From Taeniopygia guttata (Eukaryota; Chordata; Aves; Passeriformes; Estrildidae), in the NCBI RefSeq assembly GCF_048771995.1, contig NC_133027.1, forward strand, positions 13,016,001 through 13,080,000: a DNA stretch of 64,000 nt. The letters are read 5' to 3'. The notes beneath the pieces were generated by a model. That model searched no databases. It saw nothing but the letters and a program-made list of their open reading frames with translations, and was not told where the DNA came from. The translations under genes were made by a program, and so were the position numbers. Of the stretch, positions 10,986 to 24,600 are shown one piece after another; position 1 is the stretch's first letter; the number at the start of each line of letters is the position of its first letter.

Positions 10986-13900
10986 GGCAGTGCTTCTGCA
11001 GTGTTTGATGGGATGGTATAGGCTTCTTATGCACTGGCTGCAAATGTATTAGGGGAGGAGTTGTTAACATCAGACATACAGTCTAACATGGAACATTGCC
11101 TCAGATAGTCCCAAAAATGTAAAGCACTCCACTGCTGTGTCTTGAAGACTGGGCTTCTGACTTCAGCCCTCTGAAATAATACCTCCTTTTACAACACTAC
11201 TTGTTGTACTTCCTTCATTATTATTAACTGTTAGTGTTAATTTGGAATTTTATTGCTGTTTTTGTGACTGTTAAATGTAGTGCACTATACATCAGCTAAA
11301 GACCTCAAGTATTTTCTTCCTCTCCTTACCATACCTTGTGTTCATCCTGCCATAGGTCTGCTCAGATGTCTTTGCTTTACCTCTGTTTTGCCAGCTGGGT
11401 GAAAGGCAGGGTTATAGCTGAGCTGCGTCCAGAGTGTTTAAAGTAGATGTCCCACAAGACAGATGGGATACCTTTCTACCTTATGTGGATACCAGGCCAG
11501 CGGGGGCTGCTAGAAAGCCCGTGGTGTAGCCTTGGTGACAGCGGGTTGGTTGTGTCAGCCCTGTATGAGCCAAGCTGTGACCAGCCAGGCAGGGGAAAGG
11601 GAAACAGTTGTGGAACTCCATAGCAGTGAACACTGTGGAAAGACAGGTAATTGATTGAGTTGGAACATGGGTGAATATCAGTGGATGCAGCCTCTGCCTT
11701 CCTATCCTTTGATGTGTGCAGGGTAAGTACTTTCCTAACATATTGTTTTATACAGGACATTTGGGACTTGGATTTTTCTTTTATGCTCTCATTATATGCA
11801 TAACAATTGCTTGTTGTAATTTGAAGTGATCTGTTGATTGTTTTTATAATTGAATATGTCTTGCCTGCTCCCAATTATAGATCCAGTTTTTATTCCTAAC
11901 TGTATACTCTTAATGTTCCATGATAGTGAAGTTTAAGTTTTACTAAATCAGTACTCTTGATTTCTCTTCCTGAATGACTGTTGGGTTCTTGTTTGAATTA
12001 TTAACTTGACTTTGTCATCACAAATTTCCATTAACATATTCTTACTTTATGTTGTAATATACTAAAGTATATTTTATACTTCAGATTTTAGGAATGATAC
12101 CTGATCCGTTAAAAAATCCTTTTGTTAACATTTGTCAATAATGCCCTTTGTTGGCTTCTCAGTAGTCTATTATATATTTTTAAGTGTACTGATGTATTTT
12201 TTTGCCAGTTTAATTGCATACTTTAATAACCTTCAGATAGCTTGGATCAGCTGCTTTTCCTTTGCCTTGAATAGTAATTCCCAAACTGTTGTTAAAGTTA
12301 GGGTAAGTAGTGCTGAGACTGAAAGCAATAGTTTTTTCAATTAAAAACTTAATGTAGAAAATCAGGGGTGCTTTGGTGCAAGAGTTTTGGGAGCTATTAA
12401 TGTAAAAAAAATCTTTTCCTGTCAAAAATATCAAGATGACATGAAGATAAAATTCAAACATGTCATTTTCTGTGTATTTATTTTTTAAAATGTTGGTTAT
12501 TTCTTCCTCTGCCTTTTAAAACCTTGTGTCTTGTAAAATCTCAGTAATGCGTTCCTTGTGGTTGTGGTCGGTTTCTTGCTCCTTTTGGGTTTTTTGTACT
12601 CAGGGAAGGTTCTGCATCCACTGATATTTGTCATAATTTCTGAGGCTGAGTTTCCTTGTAGTTCCAGTTAAGTTTTGTTTTCAGTACTAGCTCTTTAACA
12701 GTTTTGAGGTGCTGACAGTTCTGTTTTTTGCCTTCCTCATAATTAGATTACATGAGATTATTTTGTTCTGTTTTCCTCTCTTACACTCTCTTTTCCTTAA
12801 ATGTTCAAATTGTATAGCAACGGAACTCATAGCCCTCATCTTTAGTTTGGCTCTTATTAATTACAACATTTAAAGCTTATGTTTCCCCTTCTTTTTAGAG
12901 GAAGATTTTAATGGAACAGCAGATTCCATGAATACTTGTCTTCATATTTGGGTGATGGATGCAAAGAGTTTGCAAGTCACTGTTTCCTGGTCTGAGTAAT
13001 TTGAGCATGAAGCCATGTTTTTGTAGTAAACCCAGAGTAGCATAGCAAAAGATATGTAAGCCGAATCATGAAGTTTTATTTGCTCCTTGAGTTCCTTGTG
13101 TGTTGTATTAAACTACATAACATAAAGTGGATATGGTAGCTTTACTGTAAATACTTAATAAGAATCATCATTATAATAATAATAGTAATAATAATGATCA
13201 ATAATAAATATAATCATCCTTTTTCTTTTCCTTCTGTAATATTTGATAAAGAAATCCCTACCATACAAAGTTGTTGCTGGAGTGTCAGGTGGCAAGTTTA
13301 TTGCATTTCTGCATTTTCTTTGAATTTTGTACATTCCACATGATGGAAAGGGATTAATACTGTTTTTTCTTTATCTTTTAGATGCTATGCCATGGAAAAT
13401 TAATAAGGGGATTATAAGACACTGTTTATAAAGCAGTCAACAACATATAGACTAGAAATTAGATATTCTTTGTAATGAGGTAGGAAATTTTGATGTCTCG
13501 TGTGTCTCTTATAATAAATGCTGTTCTCTGTGATACTTGGTAGTTTAAGCTGTCTGGCCTCTTGTCAGTTGAATTCAGGCAATAGTTTTACCAGAGCATT
13601 AGGCTGACAAAAGGAAACTGCTCAGAAAAGCATCTCTTTCTCCGCAGTGACCCATGCATACAGATCTGTATGGTGAAGTGTTTAGGAGCTCGCCTAACTA
13701 ACGTTAAAAAAAAGTTCTTTCCTGCATTACTTTTTCATAGAATCAAAGACTTGAGGTGATTTATTATTTTGTTGTGTAAAAAGCTGCTTGCTTTTTACAC
13801 GGGATGAGGGATGAGACAGAATGAGAAGAGAGAAAAAAGTCTGCTCCTCTCCATTGCAGCACAAGTTCTTGCGACTGAAGTTGTGCTTCAGCAGTCTTTA

Positions 13901-15503
13901 TTTCATTGAGTTCTCTGTAGATTCTCAAAGTAACTAATCATAAAACAGAGAGAATGTGGAGCAAGACCCACTGAGAAGCTCTGGGAGGGCTTTGCCAAGG
14001 GAGCCCCTGGGGTCCTGAGGCTGTGCACTGCACAGCTGGACCCGCTGTGCTGACCTGCCTGGATTTCTCACAGAACGTGTCACCTCCCTCCAGGAGATCA
14101 CGTCAGGAGCTGTTAGGCTGACCTGTATGACTTCTCTCCTGCATTGTCCCATCTGTCCCAAGGGACAAGGAAGTGTTTGCTTGTTGTCATCACCTGTATC
14201 CATGACTAGGAGTCTTCTGGCCTCCAAGCCCCCAGTATGTTTAGACATGTGTTACAAACTTTGGGCATGCTATGTCTTTAATGCTGGTCATTCTTTCCTG
14301 CACCCTACACATTTTTATTTTTTTTTTAATAAATAAGCAGCCTATTCTTAGGCCATGTGTCATTCAGTGGTCTTTCTATAGGAGTGAATGTTAAAGTACA
14401 TTTATTGCCTCTGAATTTTCCTTGAACTGGTGCTGTGCATTAAAGTTGGTTGTCATCTTTCTTACAGGGGAGCTGTAGATGAAGCTGAGTAGGCAAACCT
14501 AATCCATTTCAGAAAAGTTTTGATATCAGAAAACTATGCAACTGATAATAGTTTTAGCCTGTTTTAGATATTTAGCAGTAGCTGCTTTAACTGCTGACAA
14601 ATAAAAGGATTGTGTATGGCATTTGTGTAAATAGCACCTTGCTTCTACTGAGGGCAAGCATGCCAACTTCTGTATTTTGTGTAGGTCTTTGAGTCTGTAG
14701 GTATGAAGAATGTAATATGTACTTTTGAGGGAATTAAAACCCATACCATATGCTTATGATTACAGAAAATACAAGATTTTTGTATTTTTTAGTAAAGCTT
14801 GTTACTTTTGCAAGATTCATTTCAGACCAGTCCTATTAGTGCTGGAAGACTGTGCTTTATTTATTGATTTGTAGAGAAAATTTATACATGTGTCCTCTAT
14901 ATAAAGAGAATAGTTATCCTTTATTAGGAGCATTTTGTTTACCGTGATAATTTTTTACTAATTTGTAGTGTAAGAAACAGCTCAGGAACAGAGGTATGAA
15001 TCTAAATTTTCCTTTATTCTAGTTTTATGTGTTCCGCATATTAATTTTCTCAGCTTTTATCAACCACAAATAATTAATGCACTTCAGTTTTGGCCATACA
15101 GCTGACTTTAATCAAACCTGTATTGATGCTGCTGATTATACTATGTTAGTTATGTACTTCTTACCACTAATCTTCGACTCCATTTCTAACTAAAAAACAA
15201 TTCTAGCAAGTATTCCAAAGTCTAATGTACCATGGAAAACAGAATCAAGGTTGATTTTAGTTATTCAGCTTGATTAGAATAATGAAGCTGTGTTTCCTTT
15301 GTTTTGATTCAACTCCTTCATAGTAACCGTAGCCTTAAGTTACTGAGATTTAAGAGCTGGGAAAGCATTTGTTGCAATGTTTGCTATGAGTTTAATATTT
15401 GTTTTACCAAAGTAAATAATTTGGTATTTCTGTGCATCACCTGTGGATGTGTTGTCACCTAGATAACTGAAACCTGTAATATTTCATTATTTTCATTTTT
15501 CAG
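10986..15503 (+). other. SMC6 intron 1, remainder
   Basis: AT-rich intronic sequence up to the acceptor at 15503. A short ATA/ATAATA microsatellite lies at about 13166-13212. No exon or long interspersed repeat is recognised with confidence. Confidence 0.65.
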
Positions 15504-15652
15504 TACTCATGGGTAAGAGAAAGGAAGGAAGTGTTTTAACTCCTGGGTCCCAGAAAAGGCAGAGAAAAGAACACACAGATGTACATAATGATGTGTCTAA
15601 TGAAGAAGAAACTTTAGAATTCTCAGCTAATAGTAGTGCCCCTTCACAGCTG
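15504..15652 (+). CDS. SMC6: SMC6 exon 2 (first coding; coding from 15509)
   Basis: The acceptor is tttttcag and the donor is ctg/gtaagt. The exon encodes residues 1-48, starting MGKRKEGS. This is a basic, poorly conserved tail with an acidic patch (NEEETLE). Confidence 0.92.
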
Positions 15653-18600
15653 GTAAGTATAAAATGTCATAGAGATGAAGATACAAGAAAAGTTCTGTGC
15701 CTATTGAAATAAATGTCTTGGATGTAGGCATCAGTAGAAGAAAGTAAAAGAAACTAGGGATACTGTCTGTGGTAAGGACTTCTGCATGAGGTTATTCTTT
15801 TTTTTTTGGGTCATCTATAGTTATAATAGATGACAATTAATCATAATATAACAATATTCTGATTTAATAGAAGGAATACTACTGAAGATGCAAAGTAAAT
15901 GAAGGAAATGGATTTTGATAGAGCTGTGGTATATTTCAGTTATGGTTGTAGTAAAGGCAGACAAAATATTTGGAAAACTATTTTATTTACTAAAAGAAGT
16001 GCCAAATAATTGTTTATTTTGCATTGCTGACACTTTCAGATATCTGAAAAAACATCTAGTGTTTGAAATGCAAATTTTGATGGAAAAGAAACTTGAAAAC
16101 AGGAATATTATTTTGTCTGCTTTTCTTTTAGTAGTTGGATTTTAGTTTGATAAAAGACCTTAAAAATTATTTTTGAGATTGCAAATACTGTCCTGTGTAT
16201 TTAGATTGGACATTAGGAAGCATTTCTTTACCAGTGGTAAGACATTGGACCAGGCTTCTCTGAGGGGTTGAACCTCTCTGGGTGCCAGGTGTGCACCAAA
16301 ACCACTCTGTCACTGGCCTACTTTCCTAGACAGGGGAGAGAAAATACAACAAAATGCTTGTGGTTGAGATAAGGGCAGGGAGAGATCACTCCCCAGTGAC
16401 TTCTATGGGCAAAACAGACTCAGCCTGGGGAAATTAACTGAATTTATTTACAATCAAATCAATATTTGAGAGATAATGAGAACCCAAATCTTAAAACACC
16501 TTCCCTCCACCTGTCCTTGGCTCCTCTTCACTCCCAATTTTCTTCTCCCCCCAACCCAAGGCACGGGGAGTGGGGGCTTCAGTCAGGTATGTTGTCTCTG
16601 GCACTCATTCCTCTTCAGAGGGAGGAGGCACATTCGTTCTGTGCTCCAGTGTGGATACCTTCCAGAGGTAGCAGTCCCTCAGGAGCAGCCTGTTCCAGTG
16701 TGGGTCCCCGATGGGCTCACAAGTCCTCCCAGCAAACTGCTCCAGTGTAGACTTTCCATAGAGTCACAGCCTCCTTCGGGAATCCACCTGCTCCAGCACA
16801 GAGCTCTCCATGGGCTGCAGGTGGATCTCTGCTCTGATGCCTGGAGGACCTCCTGCCCCTCCTTGGTGTCTGCAGAGCTGCTTCTCTCACATATTCTCAC
16901 TCCTCTCTTCTCTGGCTGCAGTTGCTGCAATTGCAATTTCCCTTTCCTGGCTCTTAGCCTGGAGACACTACTGCTGTTGCTGATGGGCTCAGCCTTGGCT
17001 GGCAGTGGGTCTGCCTAGGGGGTGCCTGGGGAATGGAAATGGCTCTGTCAGACATGGGAAAGGTTCTGGCAGGTTCTCACGGGAACCACCCCTGTAGTTT
17101 CCTGCCCCTGCTACCACAACCCAAAGCCAGTACAGCTTCCTAGAGAGGTGGTTGGTACCCCAAGCCTGTCAGTATTTACAAGACATTTGGACAATGCCCT
17201 TAATAACATGCTTTAACTTGGTCAGCGGACTGTGTGGATCTATTGTCTTAATATTTCACGTTGTATTGATAGTAAGTTACTAATAGGGAGAACTGAAAGT
17301 TGCTGTGTGTAAGGGATCAGCTTTGGTAACTTTTTATTTTGCTAAATAACTGTTCTATAGCAGCGACTTTATGCAGTGCTGTGAAACCCTTCTGTTTCCT
17401 TGTGGCTTGCAACAACCAAGGTTTTGTATCATACAGTCTTACACTTCTTATTATGTTTAAAGTATATAAACTTAATCTCATTCAAATGCATATATAACTT
17501 GAGTTTAATTGTTCATTCTTTAGCCTGATGGCGAGGTTGGGATAATTGAAAGTATCCAGCTGAAGAACTTCATGTGCCATTCAAATCTGGGGCCTTTTCA
17601 GTTTGGATCAAATCTCAATTTTGTTATTGGAACCAATGGAAGTAAGTATTAATTGCATAGCATCTTTGTCAAAGAACGCTTCTGTTAATAATGTAGAAGA
17701 TGTAGTTTTTTATTTAAAAAAGAATTACTGGCCATCTTTTAGGTGTGGACAAGGATTCACTTTTTAAATGAAGTACTACACTGGTCTATCCCAGTACTTA
17801 AAGGCTGGTGAGCTAGGTCTTAAAATTGGGGATTTTTGCAAAAGATAATGTGAATATAAATATTTTAATTGCTAAATAATGGATAAATTTTTATTTGAAT
17901 TGAATGTACTTACATGTTTATTATTAAATGCACTATAATTGTCCAAGTGCCTGCAGTGCCCATCAATGAGTTTGGAGAAGCCACAGTGATTGTAGTGGGG
18001 GGTTGAAGTATTGCTGATAGTTGCATAATGCTAAACTAGATCTGAAGCACATTCAGCAACATCCTGCTTCCTGATGGTTTGAGCTTCCTGAGGACATCCA
18101 AAATTTTGAGAAGCTGTTGTAGTTACCCTGGAGAAGGAGGGGAAGGTGTGTCCTCTCTCAGTTGGCTCTGGGAAGGGTGAAAGGTGTAATTGTGAACAGT
18201 TGCTGCTAGATGGCTCCCGCAGCCCAGGGATGATGGTGGTGCCGCGTGCCAGCAGATCCGTCATGTCATATCATGTCATTTATCGTATCATATCTTATCA
18301 GCCAGCATTGCAGAGTACTTCAAAATTACAGCCTTAGCCCAGGCCCCAAAGGTGATAAACACCAAAGTAGGGAGCGAATGCTATGAGGAAGGTGGTACAT
18401 GATTCAGCTCTGAGAACCAGCACAACAGCTCTGAGAGAAAATAAATCAGCACTGTGATCAGCAACTATTAAGCTAATATCATGAATCCTTAGAGCAAATT
18501 TGTTTTAACATACTCTGGTCAGTTATATCAATCCATTGAGCCCCCCATTGGGTGCTTGAAAGGACTGTTGTCATTTAATCCCTTTTGGCAAATAAATATC

Positions 18601-21600
18601 ATACAGCCACTCACTCACTTCCCCATGTCCCCCAGTGGGATAGGAAGGATAATTTAAAAAAGTAAAACCTGTGGTTTGGAGTAAGAACAGCTTAATAATT
18701 GAAATAAAATAAAATATAATAATTACTGTAATGAAAATCAGAAAGAAAGAGAGGAATAAAATGCAAGAAAACCAAGTTATACATAATGCAGTTGCTCACA
18801 ACCAGCCCATCCGTGAGCAGCAATCAATGGCTCCTGCACAGCATCCCCCAGTTTATGCGCTGGGCATGACGTTCTATTACATGGAATACCCCTTTGGCCA
18901 ATTCGGGTCAGTTCTCCGGGCCAGGCTCCCTCCTGCCTCTTGTGCACCTCCTCAGTGGCAGAGTATGAGACACTGAAGGGTCCTCAACTTTACTGCTTAG
19001 CAACAACCAAAGCATGAGCATGTTATCAGCATTATTGTCATGCTGAACCCAAAACACAGCACAAGCTACTAGGTAGAAAAGGACCTCTATCCCAGCTAAA
19101 CCAGGGCATAGAAACTAGTATAGGAAAAGGAAGTGATACCTATTTATACCATCTTGTTTCTTCTGGAGAAAGAATTTAAAAAATAAACATCAATTTTGAA
19201 AGAGAGCTCAAAACCTTTCAGATAATTAGATAAATTGTAATGTGTGTTTGATTTCTTTTGTTGTATACATGTTTTCAGTCTGCTTTTAAGAAAGGGGAGA
19301 TTCCTTCCTTCTGATACAACATTTTTTGCTAAATAGAAGTAAGAAGTTGGCTCAGCATGTTGGGTTTTTTTAGGGAGAACCTTGAAAATGGCAGATACTT
19401 TACTAGCATTATTGTTATTTTATATGTTCAATAAGGGCAGAATTTGGACTTCTAATGCATGAATATATAGCAAGTTAAAAACTGTAATATGGCTGGAGTA
19501 GAAATTACAATATCTTCTCTTTAAAACAAGTTCAATGCTTCAATTACAGGTGGAAAAAGTTCTGTATTAACAGCACTAATTGTTGGACTTGGTGGAAAAG
19601 CCACTGCGACTAACAGAGGTTCCTCATTAAAAATGTTTATTCAGAAAGGAGAGACGTAAGTTAAACTTTAATCTAAAAGTTGCATTTGTAGTTGTGATGG
19701 ATGTCATTGAGGTTAGCTTATGATTTTCTGTTTACACTAATTTTCTGCATCTTCTTATGAAATCCACCAGCCTTGAATGAAAAGCATAACGCTGAAGAGA
19801 CCATATTTAAACAACACTCTCCCCTCGCAAAAAACCCGCAAACCCTGAAAACAAAAAACTTCAGAAGTTTTACCACTAGTTTATCATTATTTCTGAATGT
19901 TGTATTTTGAAACCAACTGGAAATTAAGCTCCAGACAGCTGGTCTCTGTCCCCTTCAGTGAGAGAGAGATAAAGGTGGAGATTATGCATTGAAATAAAAA
20001 TGTGCTGAAAAAAGCCATCAATGAGATAAGGAAAACAAATGCTAACAGCAACAATACTAATAACAACAGTGTATAAAACAGGGTGTTTGCAAGCAGAAAT
20101 GCTCACTGAGTCTGACTCAAGGCGACTGCACCACAGCCCGAGTCAGACATCTTCTGAGACAAAGAAAATGGCAAATGGAAGTGTTTATGCCCCTGTGGTG
20201 AAAAAAAAGGAACAGCGGTGCACAAATCATCCGCACCCACATTCCCTCCCCAAGCCCAAGACAAGAAAAACAATGACACACCAACCCCAGCGTAGGACTG
20301 GAGCCATCCCACTGTTTCACTTGCCATCCACTTTCCCTGGAATAAAGTAACAAAATGGTGGCAGTTCCACTTCATGCTCTCCTTCTCTCCAGCTGAAGCT
20401 GTGGCCCCATGGATGATGCGTGGGGCACAGAGTAACAACACTCAAATGGCTCTGGGTTCTGCCCCTCACAGTAATGGCAAGAAAATAAGCTCTGTCCTAC
20501 CTGAAACTTAGGCACTGAACTAGTTAACATAGCCGTAGGTTCTCTATATTCCCTGCTCTTGTGTATTACTTCCACTCTGCAGTTGAATATCCTACAGAAA
20601 AATGAAGTCCACTAGAAAAATTCATAGGTGACTAGTTATCATTGTTTTACAAGCAGTGAGGTTAATTATTTTTCAATCTTTCTGGTGATGTGGATGAATA
20701 TAAAGACCTTGACTTACAGCTGGATATTTGAACATTCAAAATGCAGATTCATGTCTGCTCTGAGGGTGGAGATAACATGTTTAGGGAAACCATTAAAAAG
20801 ATAGGAGGTTTGTGAGTTTATATCTACATGAAGCTGTTATTCTGAGTCCCAGTCTTTTACTTTCAGAGATGCATAAGAGTAAAATTGTTGTAGTACTTGC
20901 CTTATGAATATGAAGTTAATGTTTCAGCACTCACTGGAGAAACAAGAAATAGGAATTTGGAGCTGAAATCGCATCTCATCTTTTCTAGAAGAATGGCTTA
21001 AGCATTCTGCTATAGAATATTTTGGTTAAGCTGTAGAAGCCAGACAACTGTATACAGAAGCCAATTTGAAAAAAGAACTACCAAAAAGCAGCTTGATTCT
21101 GATGAGAAAAGAAGATGGATGAAATCTTCTCTCACAAATATTTGATTTTGGCTCATTATTTAGGTGAAGCATAGGAGGTGCAAGCAGTCAGTGTATGGCA
21201 GCAGTGTGTCTGTCATGGTTATGGAGAAGCGGGCTGGAGTTTCTGGCAGTATTTGATTCCATACCACCCACATCATGGCAGGGCTGTGGTGTCAGCATGA
21301 GGAAGCTGCGGCCAAAATCAGCTTTTGCTTTTCCCAGGTTCAAGGGGAGGAGTGTGTAGGTGTCAGGGTCAGCCCAGCAGACTTTGCCTGTCTCTGCCAC
21401 TGGCTGTCTGTCTTGGTTTAGAGACAGATTTAGGAGAAAACACTCTGGAATGAGTGTCTCCTCTGAAGGGAATGGCTTCAGTAATCCCTTTTGCCAATGA
21501 GAAAATGAATACCAGTGGGTGAAACTAAAAAAACCCTGTTTATTAACTAACTAAGTGCTTGCATGGCATGAAAAAAAATGAATAAATGCTAGATATTGAA

Positions 21601-24600
21601 CTTTCAGAACCTTACTCCCCCCCTCCCCCCCACTGCAACAAAAAAACCTCAGGATGCTAGGGGGAGAAATAAACAGGCTGGCTGCATGACAATGGCAGGA
21701 CAGAATGGTGGCTGGCTTTTGTCTCAGGGAAGAGGAAAAAATTAATGCAGTGGCTTGGGCAAAACAGATGGGAACCTGCTGGTGTTGGTCCCCTCCTCAC
21801 TGCAGATGAAGCTGGTGAATTTTGGTGTCCTTTTTCTTGTTGATTCAGCTTTGCACGAGGTTTTGGACTGGCTGGAGTGACCACTGCTGCCACTCTTAGT
21901 GGTTATCTGATCTTGGACCAAAACCAAGCTGAAACAATTCAAGAAAAACAAAATAACCCAAAAAAAACCAACCAAAAAAAAAAAAAAAAAAAAAACCACC
22001 ACCAAAATACCCTGCAGTCCAGTAGAAAGGTGTGGTGGAGGGGAAAAAGGAAACTTCTTGCTTAAGCTACTAAAAGTCGAGTTAGCTGAGCAACAAAGCA
22101 ACTGCTGCTCTGCACAGCACCCGGCATGCTGAGGAGTGAGCCTTGAACACCAAGTGCACACAGGGGCCCCCAGGGCCCACCTTAAAGCCACAGCAGCCAT
22201 TTCCGGCCATAAAGCAGGCAATCAGCAATAGAGCGTCATCATGAAATCACCCCAAGACACGGCCCCTTTCCCCTCCTCCGAGCCACGGCTTTTCGGGTTG
22301 GTGCTGAAAGACAGCTCCGGCGGGCGCAAGGTGCCGCTGAGAGAAGGAGAAAAGGGAGGGAACAGCAGCGGGCGGAGCAGAGCCCGGCCGAGCCGTGCGG
22401 AGCCACAGCCACAGTGCAGCCACTGCAGCAGCCGTGCAGCACCGCCGCTGCCAGCAGCCGTGCAGCACCGCCGCTGCAGCAGCCGTGCAGCACCGCCGCT
22501 GCCAGAGCCGCCGAGCGCTCCCGTCCCCTCGTGTGCAGTCAGGCCCAGGAAAAGGGTCCCTGACCTGATTCAGGGCCCTGTCAGGTCCCACCAGGCTCTG
22601 CCTTGTCCCTGTTTTCCCGTTGTTTTCGGGCTGGGGAAGAGGAAAGTTAAGCCACGAGCATCCCTGACACGGTGCCTTTGGTTTCTCATGCACTACATGG
22701 CCCAGCACGAGGCCAGTTGCATTTTGACTTTGAGAAACCATGCCAGAAGCTGTCTTGGGGAAGTATTTTTGTTTAGTGGTGAATACCCTTCTGTGGGTAA
22801 AACACTCTGTTTTGTACACTCCTACTAATATTGTGGTTTTGAGATTTTGCAGTAAATTGTGATTCCATTTTTTTATCTCTACTGTTGTTTCCTCCACTGT
22901 GGGAAGGGGGTGGAGGAAAGGGGGCAGCTTGAGTGGGTTTACTTTTCCTGCTGGGTTTTAAACCAGCAATGCATCTAATCCTGTTATGGCTCAAACCAAA
23001 TAAATACATGTTTTTCTGATTTGTACTGTGACTTGCAGCTGTGATTTGTAGGACACAAGACAATTTATACAGAAAATTGAAATGCTCTGGGGTTTTTTTT
23101 GTTATTTTTAGATTTGAAATTAATTTCAGGGGATTTTTTATTTATTGTATTTTATGTTTTTTTAGTTCTGCAGATATTTCAATAACTTTGCGAAACCAAG
23201 GAAGAGATGCATTTAAACCAGAATTGTATGGTACCTCTATTACTGTGAATCAGCACATTAATCAGGATGGAAGCAGAACTTGCAAACTGAAAAGCAAATC
23301 TGGTCGGTGGTAGTTTGCTTTGTTCTCGGTGTCAGAAGTTCTCTAAACTTGTTCATGGCTTTGAATGCCTTGATGTTAGTAAAAGATGAAGTTTCTCTTT
23401 TCATATAATCACTTAAGGATGGTGCAAATGTCCGTTTTTTTGTTTTTATCCCAAACGAAGTATGTCGAAAGCAATTATGTATTTTTTGATATGTATTATT
23501 TAGTATGTCAGCTGTTACATTATGTATTTGTTTTTACAAAAGTCTGCTTGCATGATGAGGCTGAACATAGTTTTTAGTATTTTTTGAGGTTTTATTGAGT
23601 TTGCTGATTTATCTAAATTTTGTCACAGAGGGTTTATGAGGCAAAGAAGGACTTCAATTATTTGAAGTCTTTCTGTGCAAATGAAAATATATTGAAAAAA
23701 AATATAATTAAAACAACCCCCTAACCAATGTTTCTAGTTTAGGTCTAAGTCTGTGTTACAAAAATATGGATTTCATTTTTTACATTTTCTGCAATTAAGA
23801 AAATACTCTGGGACATTGTACCTGTTTAATTTTTCATTTGTTTTTTTTAATCACTAGGGACCATAATTTCTTCAAAGAAGGAAGAACTCATAGGAATGCT
23901 GGATCATTTTAATATACAGGTAGTTGTTGTAGTGTTTAAATTCTGTGCAATTTAAGAAGACATTGGTATGTGATATTATAATTCTTCCATTAAAAAGAAA
24001 TGTACAATTCCTTAAAGGAGAGAGTTGTACCTCTTCCATATCATTTAAAGATCAAATTAATCAGCAAAAAGAAAATTGAAATATATAACTCATGCAATGC
24101 AGAGTAGGATCCTGTCCCAGACAGATAAGTATTTGCTGTCATCTGTGAGCTGTTGAGTCATGTGTCCTATTGATAAAAGTCTGGACATATGTAGGTTTCT
24201 TTTGTATCTGGAGAGTTTTTTCTGCTGATTATTTCAGTTCTTGCTGTTTCAGAAATTTGAATATGATTTTTCTGCTAATTGAATAATAAAAGATGAGGTA
24301 GTGCTTATGAATTTTAAAATACTCAACTTAACTTAGAATTTCAAGTAATAGAAATTTCAGTTAGTATGTATTGATTTTATTTTGTGCCAATGAGTCAATT
24401 AATTGCCTTTATTGCAATACATTGACACAACAAGAATTTCTAATGCTGATTTTGTTAAATAAATGGAACTTACAGGTATTGTTTTTATAGAAGTCACGTA
24501 TCCTCTTGGAAGCAGTTCCTTAGTTGTCCTTGCTATAGTTCTATTTTGTATTTGATAATAGCTGAATTTTTAAATTTTCTGTTTATTATTGGCTTTGTTT

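Noticed and set aside
16476-17018. A 180-codon open frame as a possible membrane protein
   Set aside because: It lies in a repeat-like segment with songbird LTR phrases. The Leu- and Ser-rich reading is by-product.
22241-22897. Overlapping open frames of 195 and 216 codons on opposite strands
   Set aside because: They follow the GC-rich tandem repeat and run into ordinary intron. No recognisable protein or splice support.
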